NCBI GenBank assembly: GCA_000231825.2
Contig: JH720307.1
Coordinates: 62,001-126,000, forward strand
DNA from: Tetrahymena elliotti 4EA
Taxonomy: Eukaryota > Ciliophora > Oligohymenophorea > Hymenostomatida > Tetrahymenidae
Direction: 5' to 3'
Length of the DNA stretch: 64,000 bases
The position numbers were made by a program, and so were the translations under genes. This document shows, in pieces, positions 49,136 through 61,682 of this stretch (position 1 is its first letter; every line of letters starts with the position of its first letter). The notes beneath the pieces are model-generated. The model saw only the letters and a program-made list of their open reading frames with translations. It had not been told where the DNA came from and ran no database searches.

Positions 49136-52100
49136 ATCTTTAATATCACAAACTTAATAACTACTACTCTATATATTTTGAATGAAAATTTGAGTATTTT
49201 TTATTCTAGGCTTTTCTCTTTGTACTGTTTTTAATAAACAAAAAGATATTAAAAGAAATTTAGAAAAAATTTTGTTTCAAAACACTAAATTAATTACACA
49301 AATCCATAAATTAACTAAATATTTTATTTATTTTTTTATTGGTTTTATGTAAATTTTGTCATATACCAAATTCTGTTTTCAGAATTAAAAAAATTAATCA
49401 CATTTTATTGTTTCAAGCACTAAAACTCTATTATAATTTTCAAAGAGTTTTTTAATTTCTAATTTTAATATTTAATTTTATTCATAAAAATACTAAACAT
49501 AAACAAGATTAATTAACCATTCATCTTGGATTATTAATATTTGATTTATTTTAAATTATGTTAAGATTAATTTAAATAAAACATGAATTATTTTTAGATA
49601 AGTTTATTTTATTAATTTTCAATTATGAAATATTATATTGAATAGATAGTTTACTTTAAAATACTATTGAATAAAAATAAGTAAATCTTTTTAGTATTCT
49701 TTATTAAATAAAATTTGAAATAATTGTTTTGAAGTTTCATTTTATCATTAATTCTAAAATTCAAACAAAAGAAATAATAATTTTAATTCAAATTAAGTTT
49801 ATTAAATCCAAAAAATCTACTCTCAATATTGTAAAAGAACTGATATTTTGAAGAATAAATATATAAGTATTCTTTATCTCATCAAAATAAATATAGTTTT
49901 TTGAAGTTTTCTATACTTAAATTGAGTTAGTTTTAAATGAAAAAAATTAGTTTTTTATTACTGAATTCAAATAAACATTTTTTTTAAATCATAAATTATT
50001 TATAATAGAAATGAATAATTTAAAATGTAAATTTCATCATTAATTTATTTATTTGATCTTAAAATTTCAGAAATGACATAATAATAATTAATATTTTTAT
50101 TAATTAATTATTTTGATAAAACTTGAATGATTTAGTATTGTAAATTATTAAACTTCTAGAATATTTAGAGTATTGAAAATGAATAATATAAATATCATTT
50201 ATTTTCAAAATGCTATAGAATTTTTATAGATCAAAATTTGATTTCTAAAAATTTATGATTTACTGTTCTAAGAAATAATAAATCATTAAAAATGTAATTT
50301 AATAACTATAACTTTAGATAATTCTTTTAAGATAATCTAATAATTAATTACAATTATATTTTCAAAATTAGTAAGCTAAATCATGAATTAAGTCAGCAGG
50401 ATATTTACTGCTTTACATTTTAAGCGTTTGTAAAGGATTAACTTAATAATATTCTTACTTAATTGATAAATAAAAATAGTTAAGCTAAATGATTTTTATG
50501 AATAATAATCTTGAAGACACACAAAAGTAAATTTAAACATATTATTTTAGTTGAGATTCATATAAAAACATTTAAAATAAATTTTAATAGTGATGTAATT
50601 AAATTTAAAAAAGAAATATTTATCATTAAATCTGATTAAAAGGAAAAGGTTTAGTTTAAGCTTAGTATTTTATTCTACTTCCAATTGTTATTGATATCTT
50701 TTTTTACTTTTATTAAAGTTAAGAAGAATTACGGAATTTATTCTTTTATAAAAAACTCAATTTTCTTACTTCTATTTAAGAATTTTCTCTTTTTCATCTT
50801 GATATTTAACAATTTTTATTAAAAAATGTGAATAAGTAGAGGGCCCTCCTTATTTTTAAGTTTTCATTATCCTTTTTCAAATTTTGTGTGAAAATTGAGT
50901 GAATGCAATTTACTTTCTGCATATATCAACTTTATAAATTCTGATTTGTTCTAGATAAAAACAAGTAAATTTTTTTATTAATTGATCAGAGTAAACTGAA
51001 TAACAATTCCAATAAGTAAATTTGCCAACCAAATACTAATCAAGAAAAAAAAAACAGAAACAATACATTCTAAAATTTGTAAATCAAAATTAAAAATAAT
51101 GACATAATAAGATAAGAGAGCATAATTATAAAAAAATAATATTTGATGAGTAGATATTGTTAGTTTTTACTTGAATATAAAATTGCATTTAATAAAACAA
51201 AAAATATAGTTTGGGACTAAAATTTTTTATAAGTTATAAATACTTTTACATTTGCTTTATACATTCATCTCATTCATATAGATGATAAATATTAGAGTGA
51301 AACATCTGTATTTATAAGTAACATAAGGAAAAATAATTTAATATTACTAATTGTAAGAAAAAAATTCTTAATTTATATAAAATTTGCTTAATGATGAATT
51401 AACTTAATACTTTTAAGGAATAAAATTTTGGTCTTATTAAGAACTTAAAAATAATAAAATAAACTTTTTGTCACATTTTTTATTAGTAATCATCTTAAAT
51501 TCATTTTTAGTGGATTGGATAATATTTATATTTTAAACTAGCTTTGAAGTATTTTAAATTATTTTTTCTTTTATTGACTTGGTTACATTAAAGAATTTTC
51601 CAAAGTACTAATATGTAAAGCACCTTAACTTTATTGATTATATTAAAATATATAAATAATACTTGAAAAAGTTGAATTATAAATTATTGGAGACACAAAG
51701 TAATACATAAATCAAATCATTATTCAATATTCTTTATTTCCATTTGCAGAAATTTTATATTGATAGAAAAAAGGAAGAAAAGTTAAGCTGATTTCAATAA
51801 TCTAATACGAAACATGCATCTTCTCTATTATTGAGGTGTGATGAAATAGCTCTGTAAATAAATATATTAATTATATTATTTTTAAATACAATCAATATGC
51901 CTCTAAATCAAATTTATCAGAAATTTTTAGAATTACTTAAGATTAAGCATTTTATGAATAATCTTTTTTTGATGAAATAGGATTAGCCTTATATTTCTAA
52001 ATTTTATGAAGAAAATAAACCATTTCTTAATAAATATCTATCTCAACTTTATTCTGATAGCTATCTTAAAATTAATGAAAAAAAATAGTAGTTTATTTTT

Positions 52101-52718
52101 ATTTTTCTAAAATACTAATATGCTAAGTTTTATTTGTTTGTTTCTTTGAGTTAATAGATTAATTAGATATAAGATTTATTAATTTTGATTAGAATTCAAT
52201 CTAAAATTTCTTGCTTTAAACATTAAAACAAATTAATAAAAATTTCAAAAATTGTACTTAAATTATTTGTCATTTGACTGATTTTATTATTTTTTAAATG
52301 TTTGTAAGGCAAAGAGAGTTAATATTTATTTTTAAAATATGCAAAATGTTGATTAATTTTTATATTCAAAAAAGTGTAAATATAATATCTTAGTAATTAA
52401 TTAATAAATAAAAATAAACACTGCTAGAGTGAGTGCTTATGTGCTTACTTATAGCCTTATATTTATGTACCTCTTTTAAGTATTTAAAAAAAATTGGAAG
52501 AATTTTTAATTTAAATCAGTATCTCAATTAATTTATTCTTTGCACTTTCTACTTTAAAAGCTCAGTCAACAATTAAGTATTGTAATCTTATTAATTTTAG
52601 AAAAATAATAATCAGAAAAAAAGCCAATCAAATAATCTATTAAAATTATTAATTACTTTTCCAACATATTTTAAACAAAAAAAAAGAAAATAGTTCAAGT
52701 AACAGTTAGCTAAAATCT
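49136..52718. other. Gene-free region, 3.6 kb
   Basis: This is the longest stretch without a gene, between two divergent genes (TraB-like - and transporter +). It is extremely AT-rich, with A- and T-runs and TTAATTAATT patches. A small GGGCCC-containing patch lies near 50841-50848. I see no coding frame, tRNA or long repeat; it could hold promoters, an unrecognised RNA gene or a replication or chromatin element. Confidence 0.5.
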
Positions 52719-54868
52719 ATGTCCACCATTATAAGAACTGATTCACAACAGAATCCATTAAACAAAGATCCTCATACAAACGAAAATGTTCAAACTTATA
52801 ATGAACTTGTATCAGAAGAAATGAAACCAGTCTCTATATAAAAGCAATAATCAGACGGTTTTAAGGAAGGTGATACTCAAGAAGAAAAAAGTACAGAAAA
52901 ATAATAACCATCCACTTTAACTATTGATGATGTTATTGAAAAATTAAATACCAGAGGTGTTTTCCAATTTTTGATTCTCCTTACTTTTTGTATTCTTTAC
53001 GTCGTCTTATGCGGAGCTATGTTATATCCTTCATTTTACCTTATGGATCCTAGTTTTATTTGTCCTGGACAAGGAGATGGATTTACAGAAAGCGATACTG
53101 GATGTGAAGAAGGCTGTTATATAGATACTACCTCAGGAAGAAAAACAATGACAGACACTTTAGATTTATATTGTGATAATCGTTAACTCCGTATTATGAG
53201 TATTTCCATCCTTTACTTTGGTTCTGCTATAGGAAACATAGTTATTGGAGCCTTTTCTGAACTTAAGGGACGTCGTATAGGAATGATTTTAACATGGGCA
53301 TTATCAATTATTTCATATATTGGTGTAATTACCTCTTATAGCATAACTTAATTGATGATATTTGAATTCCTTTTGGGTTTCTTTATTCAACCTGCTAGTA
53401 CATTAATCTTCGTTTATATGAGTGAAGTTTCTATTGGAAATTATCGTCAATATTTCTGTACAGTTATTATGATTTTCTGGTCTATTGGTGAATTACTCTT
53501 ACCAGCAGTTGCTTACTATGAAAATAATTGGAGACTTGGATTTACTTACTACATGTTAATACCTGCTATCGTTGTAGTTATAATGCTTGTTATATTCATG
53601 TATGAATCTCCTTAGTTTTTGATCTCCTAACGTAGATTTGATGAAGCTAAACAAGTCTTGCTCAGAATTGCTAGTTGGAACAAAAAGACAGACCTATATA
53701 CCATAATTGAAAAGTATGTAGATGAACAAAGATAATATGCCATAGAAGAAGAAAAAAAGAGTAGCTTCAAAGTTGATTAAATAACTTCAATCTACTTCCA
53801 TCAAGTCTTTTGCCTTCCAAAGCTTTTTAAAATCACTGCTGCAGCCAGCGGTACCCTCTTAGCTATCAACCTTATTTATTTTGGTTGCTAACTTTCTCTT
53901 AGTACCATCAGTAAAATTTTTATTTTATTATTTGTTTTAGATTACTTCTTTTTTACTTCTAGTAACTTACAAACAAGTTAATTAAAAAAAAATGTAAAAT
54001 TTGTTTCTAGTACTAATAATTTATTAATCAAATATCTATCAATATTACTATTTATCTAAAGATCTTTCCTTTTACAATCTCATAATTCTAGACTACTATT
54101 TTACTAAATTTTGATAAATCCCTAACTTTTAATTCCAATCAACCTAAAAATGTAAGAAAATAAAAGTTTTTTGATTAAGTAAAATTAAATAATTTTTAAG
54201 ATCTAGACTAGAAAGAATTTATTAACATATTAAAACATTAAAAAACAATTTAAATATGAAATTCTATTTAATAAATAGGTCCTAATCCTTACAAAAACTA
54301 AGTTTATTTGGGTATTGCTGAAGGTACTACTTTGTTAGTTTCAAACTTAACTACAACAAGATGCAAAAGAAAATTATGGTCTTTCGTTTTCCATACAGCA
54401 ACTTGCATTTTATGCCTCTTCTTCTTATTTGTTGAAGATGATGATGGTAAAATAGCATTAGCTTTCTTTGTGAGAATAGGAAATGTATTTGCTATGGCAC
54501 TTGTTTAGATTTACTTAAATGAATTGTAAATTATTTAATTTTTATTGATTTTTATTCTTAATTTATTTTATATAATTTAATTAAGATTCCCTACACCTGC
54601 AAGAGCTGTTTGCTAAGGTATTGTTTATTTCTTTGGTTTGGTTGGAAGTATTATAGCTCCATACGTCATTGAATGGGCTCAAGAAATAGGAATTAACTAA
54701 ATTGCTTGGTTAGGTATAATTTCCTTTTTAGGATCAATCTGCTGTTTCTTCCTTAAGGAGACATATCTCATGCCTTTAGATTAAGAATTGGAGGAATCTG
54801 ACTTAAAGAGATTCAAAAAAATGACTGTAAAAAAAGTATCAGCTGAACCTCAACAACCGCAATAATGA
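52719..54868 (+). CDS. Major facilitator transporter, SLC22/organic-ion-like
   Basis: Exons 52719..53910, 54279..54525 and 54586..54868 join in phase and give 573 aa. Residues 1-75 are a charged cytosolic tail. Transmembrane segment 1 starts near residue 80 (FLILLTFCILYVVLCGAML) and is followed by a long extracellular loop with five Cys (CPGQ, CEEGC, YCDN), typical of the SLC22 and SV2-like groups. Segments 2-6 follow, with the MFS motif A-like loop ELKGRRIGM and ESPQFLISQRRFDEAKQVL, matching the ESPRWL signature after segment 6. Segments 7-12 are spread over exons 1-3. The C-terminus is cytosolic and charged. It should carry organic ions or sugar-like solutes across the cell or vacuole membrane; the substrate cannot be told. 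Confidence 0.92.
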
Positions 54869-55401
54869 GACAATTTTGCTTACCATATAATTTTTACTAA
54901 AAAGCTAGCTTAATTTAAAATTTTAAATGTAAATAAAATTATTGTTCTTCTACAAACCATTTATAATGTATCTTAAATATATTTTATTCAAAATCATAAA
55001 TTTTTATTGTTTTAATTTTCTTTGTTAATTCTTTTGATTTGCTCTTTTCTTTTTTATCCTATTTAATCACAAAAAAATAGTTTTTTAGCATAATGTTACT
55101 TTTAAATTATCCAATTTTCCTCAAAAATATTACGCAAATAAAATTAGGGATGTTTTGGAGATAATTATGCCATATTTTTGTTCTCAAAATTTGAATTTGA
55201 ATTTATTGAGTATTCATTGTAGATAAGTGTTGTTTTATATTATTTTAAAAGAACATTGTAAAATTTAAAAAGAAGATACAAAAAAAAAGTATGAAGTAAA
55301 GTGATGTAATGTAACTGAATGATATGGTAATTCAAAAATAGATACTGAAATGTAAAGTAAAAATAAATTAAAAATACAATTTTGAATGAAAAATATGACA
55401 A
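54869..55401. other. Convergent intergenic region, about 530 nt
   Basis: This lies between the transporter (+) and the cyclic-nucleotide-binding gene (-). It is AT-rich with no coding signal. Confidence 0.6.
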
Positions 55402-58400
55402 TCATTTTTTTTTAAACAAGTTTTAAATAATTTGTTTAGAAGGAGATTTTTTTGAAACATCTGCTATAATTTACTTTTAAATTTTAAATTAAGAAAATTG
55501 CTATGTTGGCTTCAAGGGTATGTTAAGTTAATCATAAGAATTAGCAGCAGTATCTTAAGATATCATGTTGTTATCTAAATCTTAACCTGAATGTATTTTA
55601 GTTTCATAATCATCGAAAACTCTCTCTGAATTTCTATGAGATAAATCATCAAATATTTTGAAATTTTTACATTATATTTCTTATTTCAAACTAATTTCTT
55701 AAGATATGAAAGGAGAAATTTGGCTCACTTCAAATTATCTTTCATTTTATGATCCTCCTAGTTAAGGTGACTAAAATTATTGATCTGTTTTTAGTTGCAA
55801 GGATTTATTAAATTTAACAGGAGGAGAATTGATACTTCTTTGTTGTTATATTGTATTTTAAAATAAACTAGTTGAAGAAATTTGATGAATAGAAAATGTT
55901 TTTGTCTTTTTCTGCTAATTTTTAGGAGAATTTTATGTGCTAAGTGTTTTTTATGTATTTTAACGATAAGTCAAGGCCTTGGAATCGATATTGATATTAT
56001 TTATCAATTCAGATGAAGTTTTAAAGTCATTTAATAAACTTAAACTTTCATCTGAATACCTAGTTGTTAAAAAACCATTTAAATATTTAACTGGTTTCTG
56101 TTCTTTATTTGAGATTTCTTATTTAAATTGGGAGATTGAGTTTGACTGTTATTCACTTAATTATTTATAAATCGATTCATTTTTAAATATTTACTTTTTT
56201 ACATTTATTTAATTTAAAAAAGAGTTCTTAAATTAAGGTGTTTTTTTTTTCAAGGTATCCAAAAATTTTATCTTTTATTTGATATCAATGTTTTAAAATT
56301 TTAATGGAAAGTTTTAATTGCTTTACGAGGTATTATTATTATTATCATTTTAAGGTACTTTCAATAAAAATTTAACTTTTTTTGTAATTGGAGATAATTC
56401 AGCATTATCATTTTTTTAATTTTCATTGTTTTTTTCTTGGGATAATAAGTTTAATTTAGAACAAATTTCAGTAAAATCATTGAAATTGTTATCATTTTAT
56501 TCCAATTTTTGGAAGGTTTCACTATCTTACTAATTATTTGTTTTTTCATTATCATTTTAAATTTTCTTTAAATTGATTATTGAATATGTATTCTTATTGT
56601 TTTAGTCTTTCCTTGGTGATAAATTTAATGATTTTATTATTGAAGGGCTTTAAGGTTAACTTTCATCTTGATTTTCCATATTTCTTTAAGTTTAGGAGTT
56701 AGATTAAAAAAACTATCTTGCATTTTATTGGGCCTAAATTAAATTAGAATCTGGTTGCATCAAAGCATTTACTTTATTTTTTTAAATTGGTTTAAGTTCA
56801 TAAATTTCCTAATCAAAAGATTGTTTATTTTTTGGAGAAGAATTCTATGAAGCATTCCTTGAAATTTGATGGGAACTAAAGACAACTTATTTCCTGTTAA
56901 TGATAGATCCTTATTTAGCTTCTTTTGGTATATCAAGATAATTAGATGAAATAAAATTATTAATATGTGAATCCTTGCTAAGTTATTTATTTAAAATTAA
57001 TTAAGGCTGAGATTTTGAAAAGTAACTTTCACTAGTTTCATGCATGCTTCTTTATCTTTTATTTATTCTTACAAATAATTCCATTTTTTTTTAACTAGAA
57101 GTAGGTTTTTCTCCTTCTTCGGTCTCTAAGCTAAACAAAGATTTTGGAGCTGATGAGTCTATAGCATTTAAGTTACTTGAAGTAAATATTAACGTAGATC
57201 TTTATCTAATTAATTAATTCGATTAGCTTGATATATGATAGCTTTTATTCTGTAATTTACTTCTATTCATATTCTAAGATTCACCAAAATTATCTTGTTT
57301 AGTTTCAATTTATGATTACATTCTAGCATAAGATTATTTTTTAGTTATAGGCTAGACAGCAGTATTGTAAGCAACAGTATTATATGCAGCATCAAACTTC
57401 ATCTTAAAAGTATTGAATTCTTATACTAATTCCTTTATAGTATAGGGTGAATTATCATTTTAAGAATCATTAAATACATTCTTTGATTATTCTTTATTTT
57501 TTGGCTATTTATTTTCTTTCATTAAATTTTCTGCTTTTTAAGATGTGAGTATGTTGAATTATTTTTATGAATTGTTTTCAGTATTAAAATATTCATTTTC
57601 AACTTTTATTTTTTACAAGATACTTTCTTCTTACTTGAATACTGCATCCTTATAAAGTTATTTATATCTTCTATTCCTTTGCTTACCATGTATAATTAAA
57701 GATTTTAATAAACTTTAATTTTCAAATTCACAAAGGATTTTTCTCGGAATCTTAAATATGACGGTGTCTGTTTCTAGAACAACAATTGAAAACTCTTTTT
57801 ATATTTATATCATTTTGTCTTAGAATGCTAGAGATGGTGAGACTTATTGAATAGAATTTAGCATTCTTTCAAAATCCTCCTTGAACCAGTTTTCATGTCC
57901 AAAAAACTCTCCTTCACTTAGTTAAGCAAGTCGAAGACTGACTTTACTTATTCTTTACATTGTACTATTTTATAAAGATGATTCAATATTTTTTATTGAA
58001 CTTTTTTAAGTCATTTTTTTTTATATTTCTATAGAGCCTTTATAAAGTAGATAAAGGAACTCTTCCTCTTGATCTGGATGTGAGAAAATTGGGTTTTCAA
58101 GGATTTCTTATGCTCTCTTTCTTTCAGTTGAACATGATTTTTCAGTGTTTTAGCTAGCACTATTATTAGTATTACTATGTAAGCTTTTTCTTGAAGAAGG
58201 AAGAATATTTTCTAATTCTTTTATAACTTTTTAATTTTTTTCTAAGTGTTCTTCTTTGAAAAAGAATGCAATACTACCTAAAATTTCTTAATTTAGGTCT
58301 TTCTAAAAATTATTAAGTAGGGCTCTTCTTATGAAAGTTCTTTTTTCTAGCTCTTACTCAAATACTTTAAGATAATTTTTCTTACTTATTTTAGCCAAGA

Positions 58401-59277
58401 TAATTACATTAGATAATTAGAAAGGTGGATTTGAATTTATTTGGGGAGTTTAAATCTAATTAGCTGAACTGAAATTGGTTGATTATTAATGTTCTATAAT
58501 ATCCTACTAGATTTATTATTGAATTAGTCTTTCTTTTACTTGTTAAATTTTCTAATTGGTTTATTGACTGCTCTTTCTATTTGTATTACATTCTTCTCTT
58601 AAATTGTTACTCTTTTCTAACATATATTCGTTCTAGCAATTATCTTGCTTATTTATCTACCTTAAAGGAATTCCATTATGTGCAATTAACGTAGCTGTTC
58701 TTTTTTAGCATTAATCTGACAAAATTGACTCACCAAAGCTATCATATTCATAAAGCTGGCTAGTTTTCTTAAATCCACAAATAGTCCCATTTGATCTGAA
58801 GTATTTTTAAAAATACTTATTTTTAAGTAGTTACTCATCCTCTTGATTTCTCAAGCATTTTAGTATGCTTTTTCCTTGGTTTATTTGATTTAAAATTTAT
58901 GATGCACTTTAAAATGAACTAGAAGAACCTTGCTTTAAATTATTATATTCATTATTAAGAGTATCTAATTATTATCTCCATTTTACTTCTAATTCAATGT
59001 CCTAAGAAGACTTAGGAATAAAAACAGATATATTTCCTTTCAGTATAAAGTACAAGTATTGGCTTTACTCCCCCTTATGAAATACAGCATCAAACTCTGG
59101 TATTTCTTCATATTCAACATATTTAGCCAAATCGTATAGACGATCTTAAAGCTCTTATTTTGAGCAAATACCTCTTAAATAGGAAACATTGGATAAAAAA
59201 TCAGTTATCGCTGCTCTATCTTTCATATCATTTACATTAGATTATCTTTGAAGTATTTTTATACAATTTTCAGTCAT
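55402..59277 (-). CDS. Large cyclic-nucleotide-binding-domain protein
   Basis: One exon on the - strand, 1,291 aa, from ATG 59277 to TGA 55402-55404. The first cyclic nucleotide fold begins near residue 60 with FDAVFHKGEQSQYLYFILKG and is then interrupted by about 75 low-complexity residues before its phosphate-binding cassette FGESILSDQCQKRTATLIAH (about 180-200). The cassette keeps the FGE and the Arg of the RTATLIA strand, so ligand binding is possible. A second, weaker fold has FLYLLYKGSIEIQKK (about 405-420), QLSEGEFFGHENW (about 455) and VVLETDTVIFKIPRKIL; its cassette lacks the Arg. Residues 560-1291 are Gln/Asn/Ser/Lys-rich and probably disordered. Such proteins are common in ciliates. 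No kinase or channel part is present, so it may be a cAMP/cGMP sensor or scaffold. Confidence 0.88.
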
Positions 59278-61682
59278 TTTTTGAGTAAATTTTTGATTTC
59301 CAATAGATAATAAGGTTTATTGAATAAAATTTAAATATTTTATGAAGAGTTGAAATTAGTATTTAGTATTTATTGTTGATTTTGCTTTAATGAAAAGATT
59401 GGTAGTAGAAATTTTTAGGGTTAGTGAATTTTATTTGTTTGTTTATATTTTTCAATCTAAATTAATTACATAATCTTTTTGTTTCTTTTAATTATAATTG
59501 GCTTACTTACTATACTAAATAACTCATTGTATTTCACTTACATAGATAACCCCATAATTTATTAATCAAATTCATTTAATTAACACAAACTTATATCAAA
59601 AGGAGAAGCAACACACTATAAATTAATTCCAAGTATAAACATTACTTATATTATCATTTCAAAATTATCTCAAAATTAAATAAATCTTTTACCATGCATT
59701 TTTATATCCAATAATAAAAAAATAACCATCAATTTATTCATTTACTTTAGTTATTTTAATCAATACATAATTACTTTTTACTAATCAAAAATATATTTTT
59801 CTAAATTTTGAAATATAAAATACTTCTTGAAATAGTAAAAAAGAGTTTATTTTTTATTTTTACCTAATAAATCATTTTAATGAAAAAATACAAATTATTC
59901 AAATATTAATCTTTTTAACATCTAATTTTTGGAATCCTTTAATAGAACCTATCAATCGAATGTAAATTTCTGATAGTTGTGATAACAAGAGTAGGTATAA
60001 GAAAAAGATGTCATAGTGATTATTTTCTATTTAATTTAAAATATCAAAAATCTGTCTAATAGAGGAAAAAGTGCAGTAATAACATATTTTTAATAATAGA
60101 TTGGTATCGAAAGAAAGAAAGTGATTTTAATAAACAAAGAAAGGAAATAAAAGATAAAAATTTTATTCTCAAATATTAAATATTTAAAGAACTTATTATT
60201 TTTCTTTTATAATTGATAATGTTGTTACAGTAATTTCTTTCATGAAACCAAATTCTTTTTTGAATAATAATTTGGAATACAATTTTGTATTACAAATTAT
60301 TTTTAAATGATTTTTTCTTACTTCTTGTACTATAAAAGTACTCTAAATTATTTTTTTAATTTTAATAGATCTTTTAGCTAGTTAAACTTAAAATATTACA
60401 TATTCTACTTTAAAAAAAATAAAAGTAACCTGAATATTACATTAATCAAAACACTCTTTTAGGAATTTCATATTATATTAGAATAACAAAATTTTAAACA
60501 TTCAATCAGTAATTTAGAGCAAAGTGGTTCTTGATAATAATTACTTTAGGATGTAGTATATTTTTTAAAACAATTTTAAGCATCTAAACATTTTGGACAA
60601 TAAAACAAGGGAAATCTTATTAAAATATTGTATGGAATACACTTTACAGTATTAATTTTAATAATCTTGAAATAGATTTTTTAATCAAAAATTTGTTACC
60701 AGAGATTGTTAACTTACAATTTTAACTAATTTATATCTAAAACTTTAAAAATAAGAGCATAAAATTAAAAATTAGAGAAAAAGTTAACCAAATATTTTTC
60801 ACAATTAAAAATTATTTTTTAATAATTTATAGTTTCATTATTTAAAGATAAAAGGATGTCATAAATAAATCCTCGAGTATCAAAGTTTTGAAAAAGTTCA
60901 AAGAATTGCACAATAGAATTTTTTGATAGACATTTTATTTTAATTTTGTCAAAAACATTTTAAGTAGGAAAGTTGAGTTAGAAAAATAGTTGTAAAATTA
61001 TAAAATATTATTAGACTAATTAGTATTTAATTTGGTTTACAAGTTACTGAAAAGTTTTATCTTTTAAAAATAGATATTTTGATAATTAATGAAAGAATAT
61101 TTTAAGAAAAATCTAAAAAATAAATGATATTCAATTTTCTAAAAAATAAAAATTTATTGATTGAATAAATTAAATTATCTACACATACAGAGAGAAATAT
61201 CAAAAATATCTAAAATTAATTTTGTTTTTTTTACCATTCATTTATATTGAGAAATAATGAAGAAAATAAATGAAAAGAAATAAATTATAATTTATTTTTT
61301 TTTTGATACAAGCAAAAGATATAGATAGAATGAGTTTAAAGAGTTATTACAGAATTAATTTAGATTATTTTTTATAATTTTTATAATATATTAATTAATT
61401 GATTAATTAAATTATGGTGTTTTACAAACAGTAGAAATTTTTATTTTATTGAAATGATATTTAATCGTTGATTGAAAGATCATTTTGAAATATGTTTTTA
61501 TTTAGTTTTTATTGTTTTTTTAGTATTTATTTGGTTAACTTCTTTTTTTGTTTTGTTTTTTATTTATTTACTTCTTTATTTTTAGATCAATCCATAAAAT
61601 TGGGACTTTTCCTTCAATATTCTTTTTATTAAATTACTTTTGGGGGTAATTGATGAATTATAATTGGGGTTTTTTTTATTTA
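59278..61682. other. Intergenic, 2.4 kb
   Basis: This is the upstream region of the cyclic-nucleotide-binding gene and the downstream region of the kinase gene, both on the - strand. It is extremely AT-rich. I found no open frame with protein-like composition and no RNA gene. Confidence 0.55.

Noticed and set aside
59278..61682. Possible extra gene between the cyclic-nucleotide-binding and kinase genes
   Set aside because: No frame in either direction shows protein-like composition or linked splice sites.
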